A stretch of DNA of 64,000 bases, from NCBI GenBank assembly GCA_000469685.2, contig LS997564.1:1836001-1900000 (forward strand), written 5' to 3'. Below, piece by piece: positions 25,110 to 36,050 of the stretch. The stretch's first letter is position 1. Each line of letters begins with the position of its first letter. The translations under genes were made by a program, and so were the position numbers. This stretch comes from Haemonchus contortus (lineage: Eukaryota > Nematoda > Chromadorea > Rhabditida > Trichostrongylidae). The notes under the pieces were generated by a model, which searched no databases, was not told where the DNA came from, and saw only the letters and a list, made by a program, of their open reading frames with translations.

Positions 25110-25333
25110 CAGGATTAACAATATCATAACGTTGTACGAAGCTGGTCGAAAATTGACTATATGTATTTACAAGCAGGGTTAGAGTACTATTCTGAGCGCG
25201 GTGAGCATACTCACATTCGAATGGAGTAGCACGAGCCTTGATAGCTATAGTTGATTCAACGCAGCTCACACTAGTAGTCAACCCTAACGAACCGGTTAAA
25301 AATGTGGTCAGCACTGTTGTCAAAAGTTGAACT
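25110..25333 (-). CDS. possible exon of an unidentified gene downstream of ceh-20
   Basis: Open minus-strand block bounded by an acceptor-like CTCCTAG (before 25333) and a good donor CTG|GTAAGT (after 25110). The reading begins with a hydrophobic, Thr-rich stretch (TTVLTTFLTGSLGLTTSVSC) and continues with CEYAHRAQNSTLTLLVNTYS, which looks like a secreted protein. No ATG lies in the block and I found no convincing next exon. The acceptor lies about 150 bp after the ceh-20 stop, a spacing typical of nematode operons, so an SL2-trans-spliced partner is conceivable. Alternatively this is a chance open frame in the 3' UTR of ceh-20. Confidence 0.3.
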
Positions 25334-25481
25334 CTAGGAGATCAAAATCAGAAGAAGATAACTGAACATAGCATAATGGCAAGGCAATTCAAACTATGCC
25401 AATTACTGTGAAGAAAAAGCTTGGCAAGAGATTCAGTGAACTTCATCGACGAGAAGGCGAGTATCGTACAAATCAGTCTGC

Positions 25482-27863
25482 CTACTTGTCACTATCCAGG
25501 TTCGCTTGATACTGTGCCATCTGAAAAAAAATGTGCAAGTATTACGACCGACGGCCGGACAGGAAGGTGAACGAGTAATCCTATTGGTGGGCAGCAAAAA
25601 CTTGAAAATCTCAAAGAACTTGAACTCACTAATTGAGGATTATAAGCAGAGAGATCGAATCCAGGTGGCATTCCCATATGGGTTAGATCTTGACCTGGCA
25701 ACATCCCTTGGTAGGGATTGAGCATCGATGATGACCCTGCTAGCATGCCATAATTTGCTCCAGGAAGACCTGAAAGAAAATCCTTCAATTACATCGAGTT
25801 CATAGATATGATGTGCAGCTATCTTATCCGGCTTAATCATCTATAAAAACAGATTACATCCATGTTGACGCTAGAGAACTATAAACAACTTAATCTAATG
25901 AATCCACCCTTTAAGCAGATTACGAAAAGTTTAGTTATTTTGACAGTGAACTGTTAGGGAAGCGTTGACGCTGAATGATGCGAAAAAACCGAAAAAGATG
26001 TAAGACTCAGAAACCTTCCTTCTGAGCCATTCAGTTTCATAAACATAAATATAAGCAAATATACCTCCAAGGCCATGGGCTGCAGCCTTCTTTGCAGCGT
26101 ACATATTCGCCTCTTCTTGTGCCTTGGCGATGTTTTTCTTATAGCGAATTCTCTTATTACCGAACCAGTTTGACACCTAGAATGCCAAGGTTACAACATG
26201 CTCAGAATAATTCATTCCGCCATAAATTTAACACTTTACCGAATGGCTCCATAAATCAGCTACATTCCGAAACAATATCGATCACTGCACTCGAGAAAAT
26301 AATAAACGAAAAGAAAAAATGCACATCAGGAACACCACCGACCTGAGACACTGTAATGTTACACTGCCGAGCGAGTTCCTCTTTGGCCTCCTCCGATGGG
26401 TACGGATTGCTCAAATGCGAATAGAAGTATTCATTCAAAACTTCCGTAGCTTGTTTAGAGAAATTACGACGTTTACGCCTGAAACAAAAATCGTCGATAC
26501 GGTTGATTTCATAGCAATTCTATCAAATTCGATTTTTGAGCAGTTCCACAAAATGTCTAAGAGGAGCCAAAATTCCACACCTGGCATCCAAGAAGCGACT
26601 TCTCAAAATCATAACTGCCTCACAAGTGGACTGCTTAAGCTGGACTTGAATTCCGCTGAATTTCTTCTGGATTATTGACACCATTCGCTCGATTTCCTAA
26701 ACCGATAAAGGAGACTAAAAGTTGTCAAATTTATATGAGCACAATCGACGACGAAAATAAATAAAACCTAGCAGCTAATGATAGGAACAATGCTAGAAAA
26801 TTGACCAACCTTTTGACTGATCGGCCGAACTCGAGATTGATCTTTCAGCAGAGACATTACATGCTGGGTGAATTCTGAGCATGCCTAAATCTTGCAAATA
26901 ACTTCGGCTCACAGGACATTCAAACATTTAACAGCGCATTTCACAAAACTTGACTCGCACTCGCATTCAACTCACATACCTCTTCATATTTCTGTAGCTC
27001 CTGATTATATACAAGACGAATCTGGCCAAGCTTTTGACGATAATCAGCCTGATCTCCACCGGAGGCATCGCCCGAAAGTGGAGCTCCTTTGTCTGGACCT
27101 GCCACTCCTTCAGCCACCTTGAAAGAAAAATCTTAGCCATTTTGGAACTTGATTTTTGCGGAAAAGTTAACTTATTTAACGAATTCACCAGCATGTTATC
27201 CAACCGCATCAATTGTGGATCCTCTGGTTGGTCATCTGTGCCGGCTCGTATTTGTAGAGCTGAATTAGTTGACATTTCTATACAAAAACATGAACTATAC
27301 TAACACTGAAAATGATAGCAACGAGAGGTTTAACGGACCAGTTTTTTCTTTAACTTCACATAGCACATCGAACAAGGCTTGCCGCATTGGATGGCATTGC
27401 AGGGCATGTTTTCTGAAATGTAAAAGAGCAAACTAGGGAATGCCTCGTTGCACTAGATGGGAAATCGAAACTCGCTAACGTTGAGTGTATACATTCACCA
27501 AATGCCATCTACTGTGGTAGGTTTGTTATTCATACTGAATGATAACAACGAAAATAAAGGTTTGGTAGAGCAAAAATCTGAGCTCCTCATTTTGGACAAA
27601 AATTCGAGTTTACAAATGGATAAGCAAGGTGTTCGCTTCTTTTCGAGCAAGACGTTCCAGAAAACAATGATTTAATAGTAGTCACGCTTAACACAAAGTA
27701 ACCACCATCATTTGGGAACGCCAACGTAACCAGAAGAAAGGAAGAAAGTTAAGGGAACCTACTTCACATTATCATTATCCTCTAGAGTTTGTTCGGAAAT
27801 TTTCATAAGCTCTTGGAGCAAATCATTCAACGAACCCGGGCTCGGATCCATCGTGCCCACCAT
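25482..27863 (-). CDS. ceh-20: PBC-class TALE homeodomain protein (CEH-20/Exd/Pbx)
   Basis: Ten exons on the minus strand, 5' to 3': 27863-27763, 27412-27339, 27277-27189, 27117-26980, 26884-26810, 26696-26581, 26478-26343, 26176-26065, 25769-25630, 25520-25482. They total 1020 nt (339 residues plus stop) and every phase agrees. The PBC domain spans about residues 10-195 ([53 protein letters not shown]). The homeodomain spans about 197-260: RRKRRNF arm, the three-residue-extended loop [15 protein letters not shown] and recognition helix [15 protein letters not shown]. The C-terminus is Gly/Met/Pro-rich. Known role: nuclear Hox cofactor, paired with Meis-type UNC-62. The length is close to that of C. 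elegans CEH-20; ceh-40 and ceh-60 are less likely because the PBC and homeodomain parts are so conserved. The start is the first ATG after the 5'-most acceptor; a second in-frame ATG lies four codons later. Confidence 0.95.
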
Positions 27864-27872
27864 TCCTATAAA
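27864..27872 (-). promoter_or_regulatory. 5'-most splice acceptor of ceh-20, possible SL trans-splice site
   Basis: The minus strand reads TTTTTATAG directly followed by GA and the ATG. No upstream coding exon is needed. An acceptor two bases before the start codon fits spliced-leader addition, which is common in nematodes; an upstream untranslated exon is the alternative. Confidence 0.5.
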
Positions 27873-30379
27873 AATCTGGTAAACTCAAGTCATATAAAGT
27901 GAAACCGTTTGAAGTACGAAAAGCAGAACAATAGGTCCGAAAGTCAGTAGACTCGCAAAAAAAAACAGTTGCATTTTGCACAAAACATTCAAAAATATGG
28001 GAAAAGAGAGGAAGTAATTGAAAGCCTGAGAAGAAAGTTATTGGAAGACGATCATAGAAGAAGGAGGAAAATAAGAAAACATGAAGGTGGAAGGATTTTT
28101 TGGATTTTATCATTTTTATCTACAACGTAGAAATGGGCAAAATTTGAAGATTCACATCTATCCCGGCTCCTCAATTGTTCAGTAGTCCAAGAAAAACTGT
28201 AGTCAGCGTCAACTTTTGTGATTATAATGCATACATATCATACGTATTACACTACGTACATTACATATACAGTTTTGCACTGATAATGGCGCCAACACCA
28301 TTTCAAAGAACTGTTAAACCTTGATTCTGACAAAATTCAAAACAAATAATGAAAGCCTTATTGACTGCTAATGAATACTGCAAAGTTTTGGCTGCATTTC
28401 TGACTGTAAAATGCATTGGGACGTATTGTTAAATATTAATTGACAACTACATAGATATATATCAATGAAATGAGTGTCCCAATGTCCAACATTTCGAGTC
28501 CTACCAAAGCTCAGCTCCTCCAAATATCGATTGGAAACCTAGCAAAACCATCAGAATCGCACGATGTGAAACCTGCTTAACTGCAATTTGAACAACTATT
28601 CAAGCTATTCACTCCGACCTGGTGCTATGAAATTGAAAACACTTAAACATCTCCAATTCAACTATGATATGCATTATAACCTTTGCCCAGCGTGTTTTGA
28701 AAAACCACCACCATCGCATTCCAAGATGAAAGTCATCAAACGCAACTCCATGAAAGGAGTGGCATTCGCTACGCGAGCTTCAACGAAAAACAGCTTTCTA
28801 GCAGCGACATGATCCCATATGTCACAACAAATTCAGGAACACTTCAATAGACACTCGTCAAACGATTGGCTTAAGAGTGACATGCGCAAGCTATCCATCA
28901 GTCATTTGTAAAGAAATTAGCATTCCAAGCAATATGCGATTTCTTAGCTCAAGTAAAAAGCGGAATCGAATCGGGCAGCTTTTTCCTCTGATCATCTATT
29001 ACCTGATGAGTTTTCCAAATTTAGAATAAGAAGAGTCTAATCAGCTTAAGACTGCGAAGTAGACTAATAGTTTGCAACTTTGTAACTGATTTGTAAGTTG
29101 TATTTGATTCGCATTAGAAGTTTCATGAGATGTAAGGAACATTTACTTACTCATTAGCAGAGTACGGGATTATACCTTGTGAGAAGTAACCATTCCCGAG
29201 AAGTAAACATATTTTTGAAAACCCAGAATTTTGAAATAGCCCTTGGGAATTTAGACAGGTAGAGAAGAAGAACCACATGTTGGCGACCACAAGATGTTTT
29301 CAGAACTTTACAACGAGGATCACAAAGTTATTCGCAAATTCGGGGTTTTGTAGGAGCAACAAATCTCACATCTCTTTTCTTCTTACCAGTGTCAGTTCTT
29401 TTCATCGCAAAAACTTTTTCTTGGTTGACTTCCTTTAGATTCATCTAACATTAGGACTAAAAAGGGAGAGACTTAAGAAAGAGAAGAACACACTAAAAAC
29501 AGGATGACAGAGAAAGAACTGGAAATGAAGCGAGGGACGTTGGTACAAAAAGAGTGAGAGAAATAACAGGCTTATGGAAAAAAGATCAGGGAACGAGAAA
29601 GAGGAAGAGCGTGATAAACCCTGGGTTAACAGAAAAAAGCAGAAAATTCCACCACTGTACTGCTGGGTTCCACTAGCCAAGGCAAACCAGATAAACTTTT
29701 GAAGTAAAGCTCATACACTTATACTGCAATGTAACCGATCAAATGCAAAACCTTTGACCACATCTGCTCGGCAAAGTTAAGGAATAATTAGTTGTTCGCC
29801 TCGAAAGAAACAAATAATAAAATCTCCCCTATATTTCAAATGTAAGGCTTAATATCAAAATCACATACTTTTATCCGCCATAAAAAATGAGGGAAAGGCT
29901 CAGCAAAACCATATATATGTAACAAAAAGTAGAAGTATCTGTAGACCCAATCTCAATAATTAGCGAGTAAAGTTTATAAAAACTTTCCAGACACTGATAA
30001 AAAGGCTTTCGAACCACGAGGTATTCAGTTGAGGGAAGTTCCAAGCGGAACCTGACAACGAAATAAGTCAAAGGTTTGTTCGCGATGGCATTAAAGTTAC
30101 GAAATTGACGCCAATAAAACTTATCGGTGTCGTTAAACGGATGTTAAATTGCCTAAAATACTGGCCACAATAGTTTATGGAAGTTCATAAAAGAGCATTA
30201 AAGTAATGAGTATTAGAAATGCCATAAATATTAGGCGTTGAACTGGGTGAACTAGTTCGCTTATTAGTAAACCGCATATTTTCACCGACAGGTGTCAAAT
30301 ACTTGGAACACAGGTTGTAAACAAATAAATCAACATCAAAACCAATCGATACCAATAATAGTAGTTGAATTGCGGTTAT

Positions 30380-30760
30380 AGGTCGCGCGGATAATGGCGG
30401 ATAGCCACATCTGCGCGCTCTGCTAAGGTCATCGATTAACGGCCGCAACGCAAGTGACTCGCGGCGCGGTACCAACCGGCTGGCAATAAAGCGACGACAG
30501 TTGCGATAGAGTGGGCGACAGAATACGGTACTGCCCGGAGCTTTACTGGGCAAAGTTACTGTATGTTAGAAACAGTATAGGAGACATCAATGAAGCCGTA
30601 GACGACACTGTTACGTTGTGTTGGAGCTATCCACAGGGTGTCGCCCGCGTGCGCTCGTGCGTATCTATGCCGATCATCAATCTTCTCGCAGTGACAGGCT
30701 GGGGATGGTGGGACGGAGGCGGTGGAGAGTGCAGAACGGCCGAAACACTGAAAGAACCTC
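30380..30760. promoter_or_regulatory. GC-richer block 2.5 kb upstream of ceh-20
   Basis: The block is clearly GC-richer than its AT-rich surroundings (for example AACGGCCGCAACGCAAG, CTCGCGGCGCGGTACC, GTCGCCCGCGTGCGCTCG). It lacks long open frames with family content. It could be a distal promoter or first noncoding exon for ceh-20, or an old GC-rich repeat. Function is not shown. Confidence 0.25.
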
Positions 30761-31159
30761 GCGAGTTACGCTAAAGACCCGTCTTCTGAAGGAGAACAAG
30801 TTGTTAGGTTGTTGGTTGCTCCCCGTTTTTCTCCCCTATAGCTATCGCTATGTGGACGGCTAATGATACTTAATGACATTTAATGTGATGTAAAAGTTAT
30901 GTAATTGTCGAACCGTGACATATGGGAACCAGTTGATGTTCTGCTAGTTGGCGTTTCCATTCTAACAGTCCTGACTACTGTAGAGACAAAAGCAAAGGGT
31001 ACTGAAGAGAGTTCAGTCCCATCTGATGACTGTGGTACAGAAAAATCCCTTACACGGCATCTTCCTGCTCCTTCCCTTTCCAATAAGTCGAGTTTTTCCC
31101 ATTGTATAGCTCATCGCCAGTTAGGACTCCTTATAAATATCTGGGCCTAGGTCAACCGA

Positions 31160-31340
31160 GCTTTAGGATGCGCCACGTATGTAGCTGTATGTAGCTCCGT
31201 TGGCGTTGGAAATGGCCACTGAATGCGTGGTCGAGACTGGCCATGGTCAGCCGCTGTGTAAAATTAGCGATTTTATCCTTCCAGGTGAATCTACCATTCA
31301 ACCGAGTCCGAAGCGATGGATGGACAGCTAGAACTGAACA
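31160..31340 (-). repeat. dispersed tRNA-like SINE repeat, copy 4
   Basis: Minus-strand blocks CGGACTCGGTTGAATGGTAG, GGAAGGATAAAATCGC, CAGCGGCTGACCATGG and a terminal GTGGCGCATCCTAAAG line up with the 16935 and 46005 copies. Confidence 0.5.
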
Positions 31341-32639
31341 TATGCTTGTCTGGAACCTGATTTGATAGCCATGCGGGTGGTACTGAACACCACCTCACCT
31401 CTGGTCAAAAAACGCACCAGAGTAATACTTACAGTGATAGGACTGAAGTTTCATAATGAAGTTTCATTTTTTCCCTTCACTTTCGAAAGTCATGTTGATG
31501 TTGGTGTAATGTAGGGAGTCGCCAATGCTGTTCGGACAGTTGCGTGCTCAAATCCCTCTAAGGCAAAGTAGACCGTTCATCTACAAGATAAGACATTCTT
31601 GAGTTGTTCAGCGGAATGAGACCACTGACTGAGAGGCGATGGACTCATGACCTCGTGGGCTGGAATCAGTTCGAAGGTTTTTTTCAGCTTCTAAGAAGTG
31701 CCGATCACAAAGATCATCTCAAAGGAGATTGATAGAGCAGAGAGAACACAGCCTCTTTGTAATAGTGCCAATATTTCCATCATTTCCGCAGCCATGTTAT
31801 TAAAAAAGTTCTGCTGAAGGAGGAGCAGTTACAACCTGATATTTGCGAGTCCAATAAGTGAGCCCGAAGCAATCGTTCAGTAGCGTAATGGGTAGAAATC
31901 AGGAAGACAATCATTGAAATGATTCCAGTGAATGGGAAATTTGGCAAAAAGAGGAATCGCAAAACCAGGAATGCTCGCAGGATTTACGGAATTGACGCAA
32001 CTGTTCACTTTTTTTCCGGTCCGGCAAGTATCTACAAAAAATTGATTCAAGAGCGATTTTTCCTGCATTAAACACTAATAAGTTTCTTCCTCAAAAGCTC
32101 TCTGCACCATTGATGAATGAACAATTCCGACACCTGTTTCTGAATGCTAAGAGAAGAAGATGGGTTAGTGGTAGGCGGCCCAGCTATAACACAGATGGTC
32201 TGCCAGCGGTATCATGACAGGGCAGGAACGGGCAATTCGAGCCCACTATCTTCTCACACTTGCTAAAACAATAGCTTTCTTGGAAGGGCAACAATAGGAA
32301 GCTTTGCAAAACATCGGGCGGGTCAAGTACGCATTCAAATGTCTCTAGGAATCTGGACAGCTGTTGATTGAGTGGCGCAATAAACAATGGGCTAACAGCT
32401 TTACTTCAAAGTGTGAATGTTTAGGTTACTTCAGAAACGGTATACTAGCTGCTATGGAACCACTGATACCCTTCATGGGCATTTTATCCAGCAAATTATC
32501 CAGGCTGCCAAAACAAAACCTGATCTGCAGGAATACCTGATCACAGGAAGCGGCTGCGCAGCCTAAGTGTGCCGATTAATGATAATAAGTATTAGCAATA
32601 CATATTATTAGTAAGAAAAAAAAAGAAAGAGTATTTTGA

Positions 32640-32815
32640 CAAGAATTGCTAGCTTTGAGCAGAATTTCAGTCTCGGACGGGACTTGAACTCGCACTTGGG
32701 CAGGGCAAGCGGATCCGCGGTAGTGTAAGGGATAGAGAGCACGGTGCCCGGAAAGCACAGGTATGTTCTCGAACCCCGAGGCACTGTGCTTCTTATCCCT
32801 TACACAGTAGGAGGA
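32640..32815 (-). repeat. tRNA-derived hairpin repeat
   Basis: GTGTAAGGGATAGAGAGCAC at 32720-32739 pairs inversely with GCTTCTTATCCCTTACAC near 32790-32807. On the minus strand there are two B-box-like sites: GGGGTTCGAGAAC in the hairpin loop and GAGTTCAAGTCCCGTCC near 32680-32696. The latter is followed by GAGACTGAAATTCTGC, a block shared with the element at 35855-36037. Confidence 0.5.
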
Positions 32816-32894
32816 GGTAGTTTTGTCAACAGCTCGCCATCTTGGTGAGAATTACATAACACGTAAGACGACGAAATAATAGCTAATAATAGTA

Positions 32895-32953
32895 ATAATA
32901 GTAAATAATAATAATAATAATAATAATAAGAAGAAGAAGAAGAAGAAGAAGAA
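32895..32953. repeat. AAT then AAG microsatellite
   Basis: Tandem AAT units pass directly into tandem AAG units. Confidence 0.85.
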
Positions 32954-35841
32954 AATAATGATAATAGCCAGGTGACATACTTTCAAAAATAGAAAAAGTG
33001 CTTAAAATGCAATTTTGTCGAAGTCCTGAGATCCTTATTATATAGTCTTGAACACAATGGAAAACTTGGATATTAATATTTAATTGAATATTTAGCTATA
33101 GTATTATACATTAAAACCCCTAATCAATTGGTATTATTTTAAATTATTTTAGTTCTCTCCAAATTCCCATTTTCCCTACTAAATGTTAGAGTACAATAGA
33201 AAACGGTTACTCTTTTTGTGTAACCACATAACTATCGTTCAATGGTGCGATAGAAATTTATGGGGACTAAGGCGAGTCAGTGAGCGTCTCATTTCGCCTG
33301 TCATATTGTGATGATCATCGGGAGAGTGCTAAGCAGGATTTTTACGGTCGTTATACAGGCATACGAGCGCTTTCGTACAGTGACGATACGGTAACCGTTT
33401 GTCCTTGGCCATAATTAGTGAGAATTTCAGTCACTGTATTACTATATTCACTTTATTTCCAAAAGAACTGATGAAAAAGGAGGTAAGGAGGGCCTGATCA
33501 CCTATTCAATGCATATTTTAGGCGTTTTGAAATGGATAGCTTTGGAACAGAGGAAATAGACAAAAAATGAGATAGACCCCTTGAAATAAAGGCTGTGTGG
33601 CAGTTCATTACTGACCGAAAGGACGGCATTTGCATACGTAAGGGCTACGGTAGGGTGCAATATGCAAATATCGTCGGCAAAGATGTTAGGGGACCACGTT
33701 GATCCGATTAATGGATAAAGAAACCACGCCATCAGTCGCCCTGTATCGGCTGAATCGACAATGACTCCTAGCTAATTACACTGACGTACAGTAGAATAAC
33801 TGGTACGTATAAATTACTAATAGTTTACGCGAATTGATACGCCACAATGATTTCCTCTTATTGAAGGCTTACATCCCTGTAACAGATGAGTTCTTCTGAA
33901 GTCAATGAGGAGTCACACGGCTGAATTTTCACTCGAGATTGAAAGGGTAATTCCTCGGAACTTTGACGGAAACCTAGGTAACGGAACATTGAGTAGCGGC
34001 TACCAGTTTTGAGAAAGACTTAGCTGTCCGGTTTTTTCAAAGAGGCTGTGAATAGTCAAGTTTCCAGAACACAGCCTCGGTTGAAAACTTAGCAATTTAC
34101 CTACAAAACCGTTCCGTTTACTGTAAGACAGCAGAGGTAATTGATATACGCAATCAGACACCTTTTGAAACGATCTCATGTCAAAGACAAAGTAGAATAT
34201 TCTGGAATTTCCATGCCATTGGAAAATCAAGTACTACAGGTCGACTTACTAAGAAAATAGAACATGGTAAGGATATTTGGTTGACAATTTTTAATATGAT
34301 TTATTTATTTTACATGGATGGTCGGTCCCTTGCGAGTTCACTACGATATAACTTTTACTCAAAACCTTCAGCAAAGTATAATTATGTTTAACCTGAATTT
34401 TTTGAATCATTTTTTGAACTTGATCGTTTCATTTATTGGCATTTCATGCTTTCCATTCGAAGTTTTACAGTCTGAATTCCTTTAGGGGTTTGCTTATGTG
34501 AGCAGGATCAGTAGACCATGAAAACAGTGTTTTTCGAAAAGGAGACTACAAAAAAGAATAAATAGACGAGTTATTTTTAAAATGCTGCTTGTGGATTGCG
34601 AAGTAGCCGATCTATAGAAGAATACAGGCCCGAAATCTGTATATTTCTCCATTTCCTATTCAGTGAAGAGCCTTACGAACCTGAAACCCCAAAGTTCAGT
34701 TTCTGAAGAAAACATTTCATTACGACGAAAATCCTTGTAGAGACTTCAACGGAGAAACGAGTTCCACATATCGTAGACGTTTCCCCCTTTTTTCGGTGAC
34801 CGATGGCAGGGAAGAAAAAGGGATAACTGAACCGGTTTAGAAGGGGGAGGAGGTTGACCCACCTATGCATTAGTTATGGCAAATTAGCTAATGAGCTTGG
34901 GAACTGTTGGGTAGACATAAACGGGGTAATCCTTAGATTACCAACAATTAATTTTTTGTAAGGAGTGGTTGAGTTGAAGAAGTCATTGTATTGATTTATC
35001 GGATTTATCGAAGCTGCCTTTGAGTTTGGAATTTTTTAGAGACTGGAGCAAAAATAGAGAGGATATCAACCAGAAAACAACCCGATGAATGAAAGCTGGG
35101 CCATAAGAAAAACATGAAAACAAGAATGGAAAACAGGAGTTGTAAGGCTGCCATCGATAGCAAAGTCACTGGGGATGAGAAAAAATCAGATCGTTCGGAG
35201 ATAAAATGGAGCGATAAACGAGGGCGCCGTTTTCGAGGAGGGTTGAGAGTGATGGACAAAATTAACGGGCTTTATTTCCTTGAGAAGAAAGGGAGGGCAC
35301 AAAAAGCCTGACAGATTCCGGCGCTACTGTATTTTAATGAAAAAACCAAAAAAAGCATGAACCTACTCGCAGGGCTGATTATTTTTGATTCTCCGGAATC
35401 GAATTGAATTAGATGGTACACATAAAAAGTTGTTCGCAACAGGATGTCTCTGTATAAGGGCCCCATTTTTCGTTTCATACTGCGAAGATTGCTAGATTCA
35501 AGCTAATCGTCAATAACAAGCTTTCCAAAACCTGGTCGGTGCACCTTCTCAGATCCTTCGGTAACCCTAATGGTACAGTAACAGAATGGCTCACAAGTCG
35601 CTACCGTAATTCGAAGTAGACGATCACAATCAACTCGTACTCTTGCTGTTGTTGTTGTTCGAATAGATACGACCTCGAGATGAAGATGAAAACAAGTGAG
35701 CAGGAAAGCGAATGAGCTAGAAATTTGGAGCGTGGTTTTCAAGGAAGATCTCGACATGGACATGAGATAGGGACGTGCACGAATCTACATACTTCTTGAC
35801 CTAGAAGCACCTACAGATTTCTGCTTCAGGTACTTTAGAAC

Positions 35842-36050
35842 ATTTATACCAGCGTTTTGATTTGATATTTTGTTAAATACTGTTCTATCGCCGCACTAGG
35901 CGATGCGAATGTCCCACAAGGATGACGATTTGTAGGCAAAACTTCGGTCTCAGACGGGACTCGAAGCCCAAGCACAAGTACGGGTTCGAGTCCCGTCCAA
36001 GGCCGAAGTTTTGCCCGCAAATCGCCATCCTTGTGAGATTTATACCAGCG
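35842..36050. mobile_element. inverted tRNA-like SINE insertion with 13-bp target duplication
   Basis: ATTTATACCAGCG occurs at 35842-35854 and again at 36038-36050 in direct orientation, bracketing about 183 bp. Inside, 35913-35968 and 35981-36037 are inverse copies: CAAGGATGACGATTTGTAGG pairs with CAAATCGCCATCCTTG, and ACGGGACTCGAAGCCC with CGGGTTCGAGTCCCGT. The inner arms carry a strong pol III B-box-like GGGTTCGAGTCCCGTCC. This looks like a retroposed unit of two opposed SINE pieces. Confidence 0.65.

Larger units (their letters stand above)
28114..35841. other. gene-poor stretch upstream of ceh-20
   Basis: I found no exon chain or recognisable protein. Contents I can name: a GC-richer block at about 30380-30760, a SINE-like copy (31160-31340), a tRNA-like hairpin unit (32640-32815) and an AAT/AAG microsatellite (32895-32953). 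The minus-strand frame 35503-35763 begins with a signal-like hydrophobic stretch but matches nothing I know. Confidence 0.5.

Noticed and set aside
30671..30697. TGAT-like and TGACAG motifs upstream of ceh-20, resembling PBC/Meis sites
   Set aside because: The motifs are too short to mean anything without conservation or binding data.
35503..35763. Minus-strand frame with a signal-peptide-like start
   Set aside because: The downstream part has no recognisable domain and no convincing neighbouring exons; kept only as a note.
32720..36037. tRNA genes suggested by B-box-like GGGTTCGAGTCCC sites
   Set aside because: No complete cloverleaf with acceptor stem and anticodon arm could be formed; the sites lie in inverted SINE-like units.
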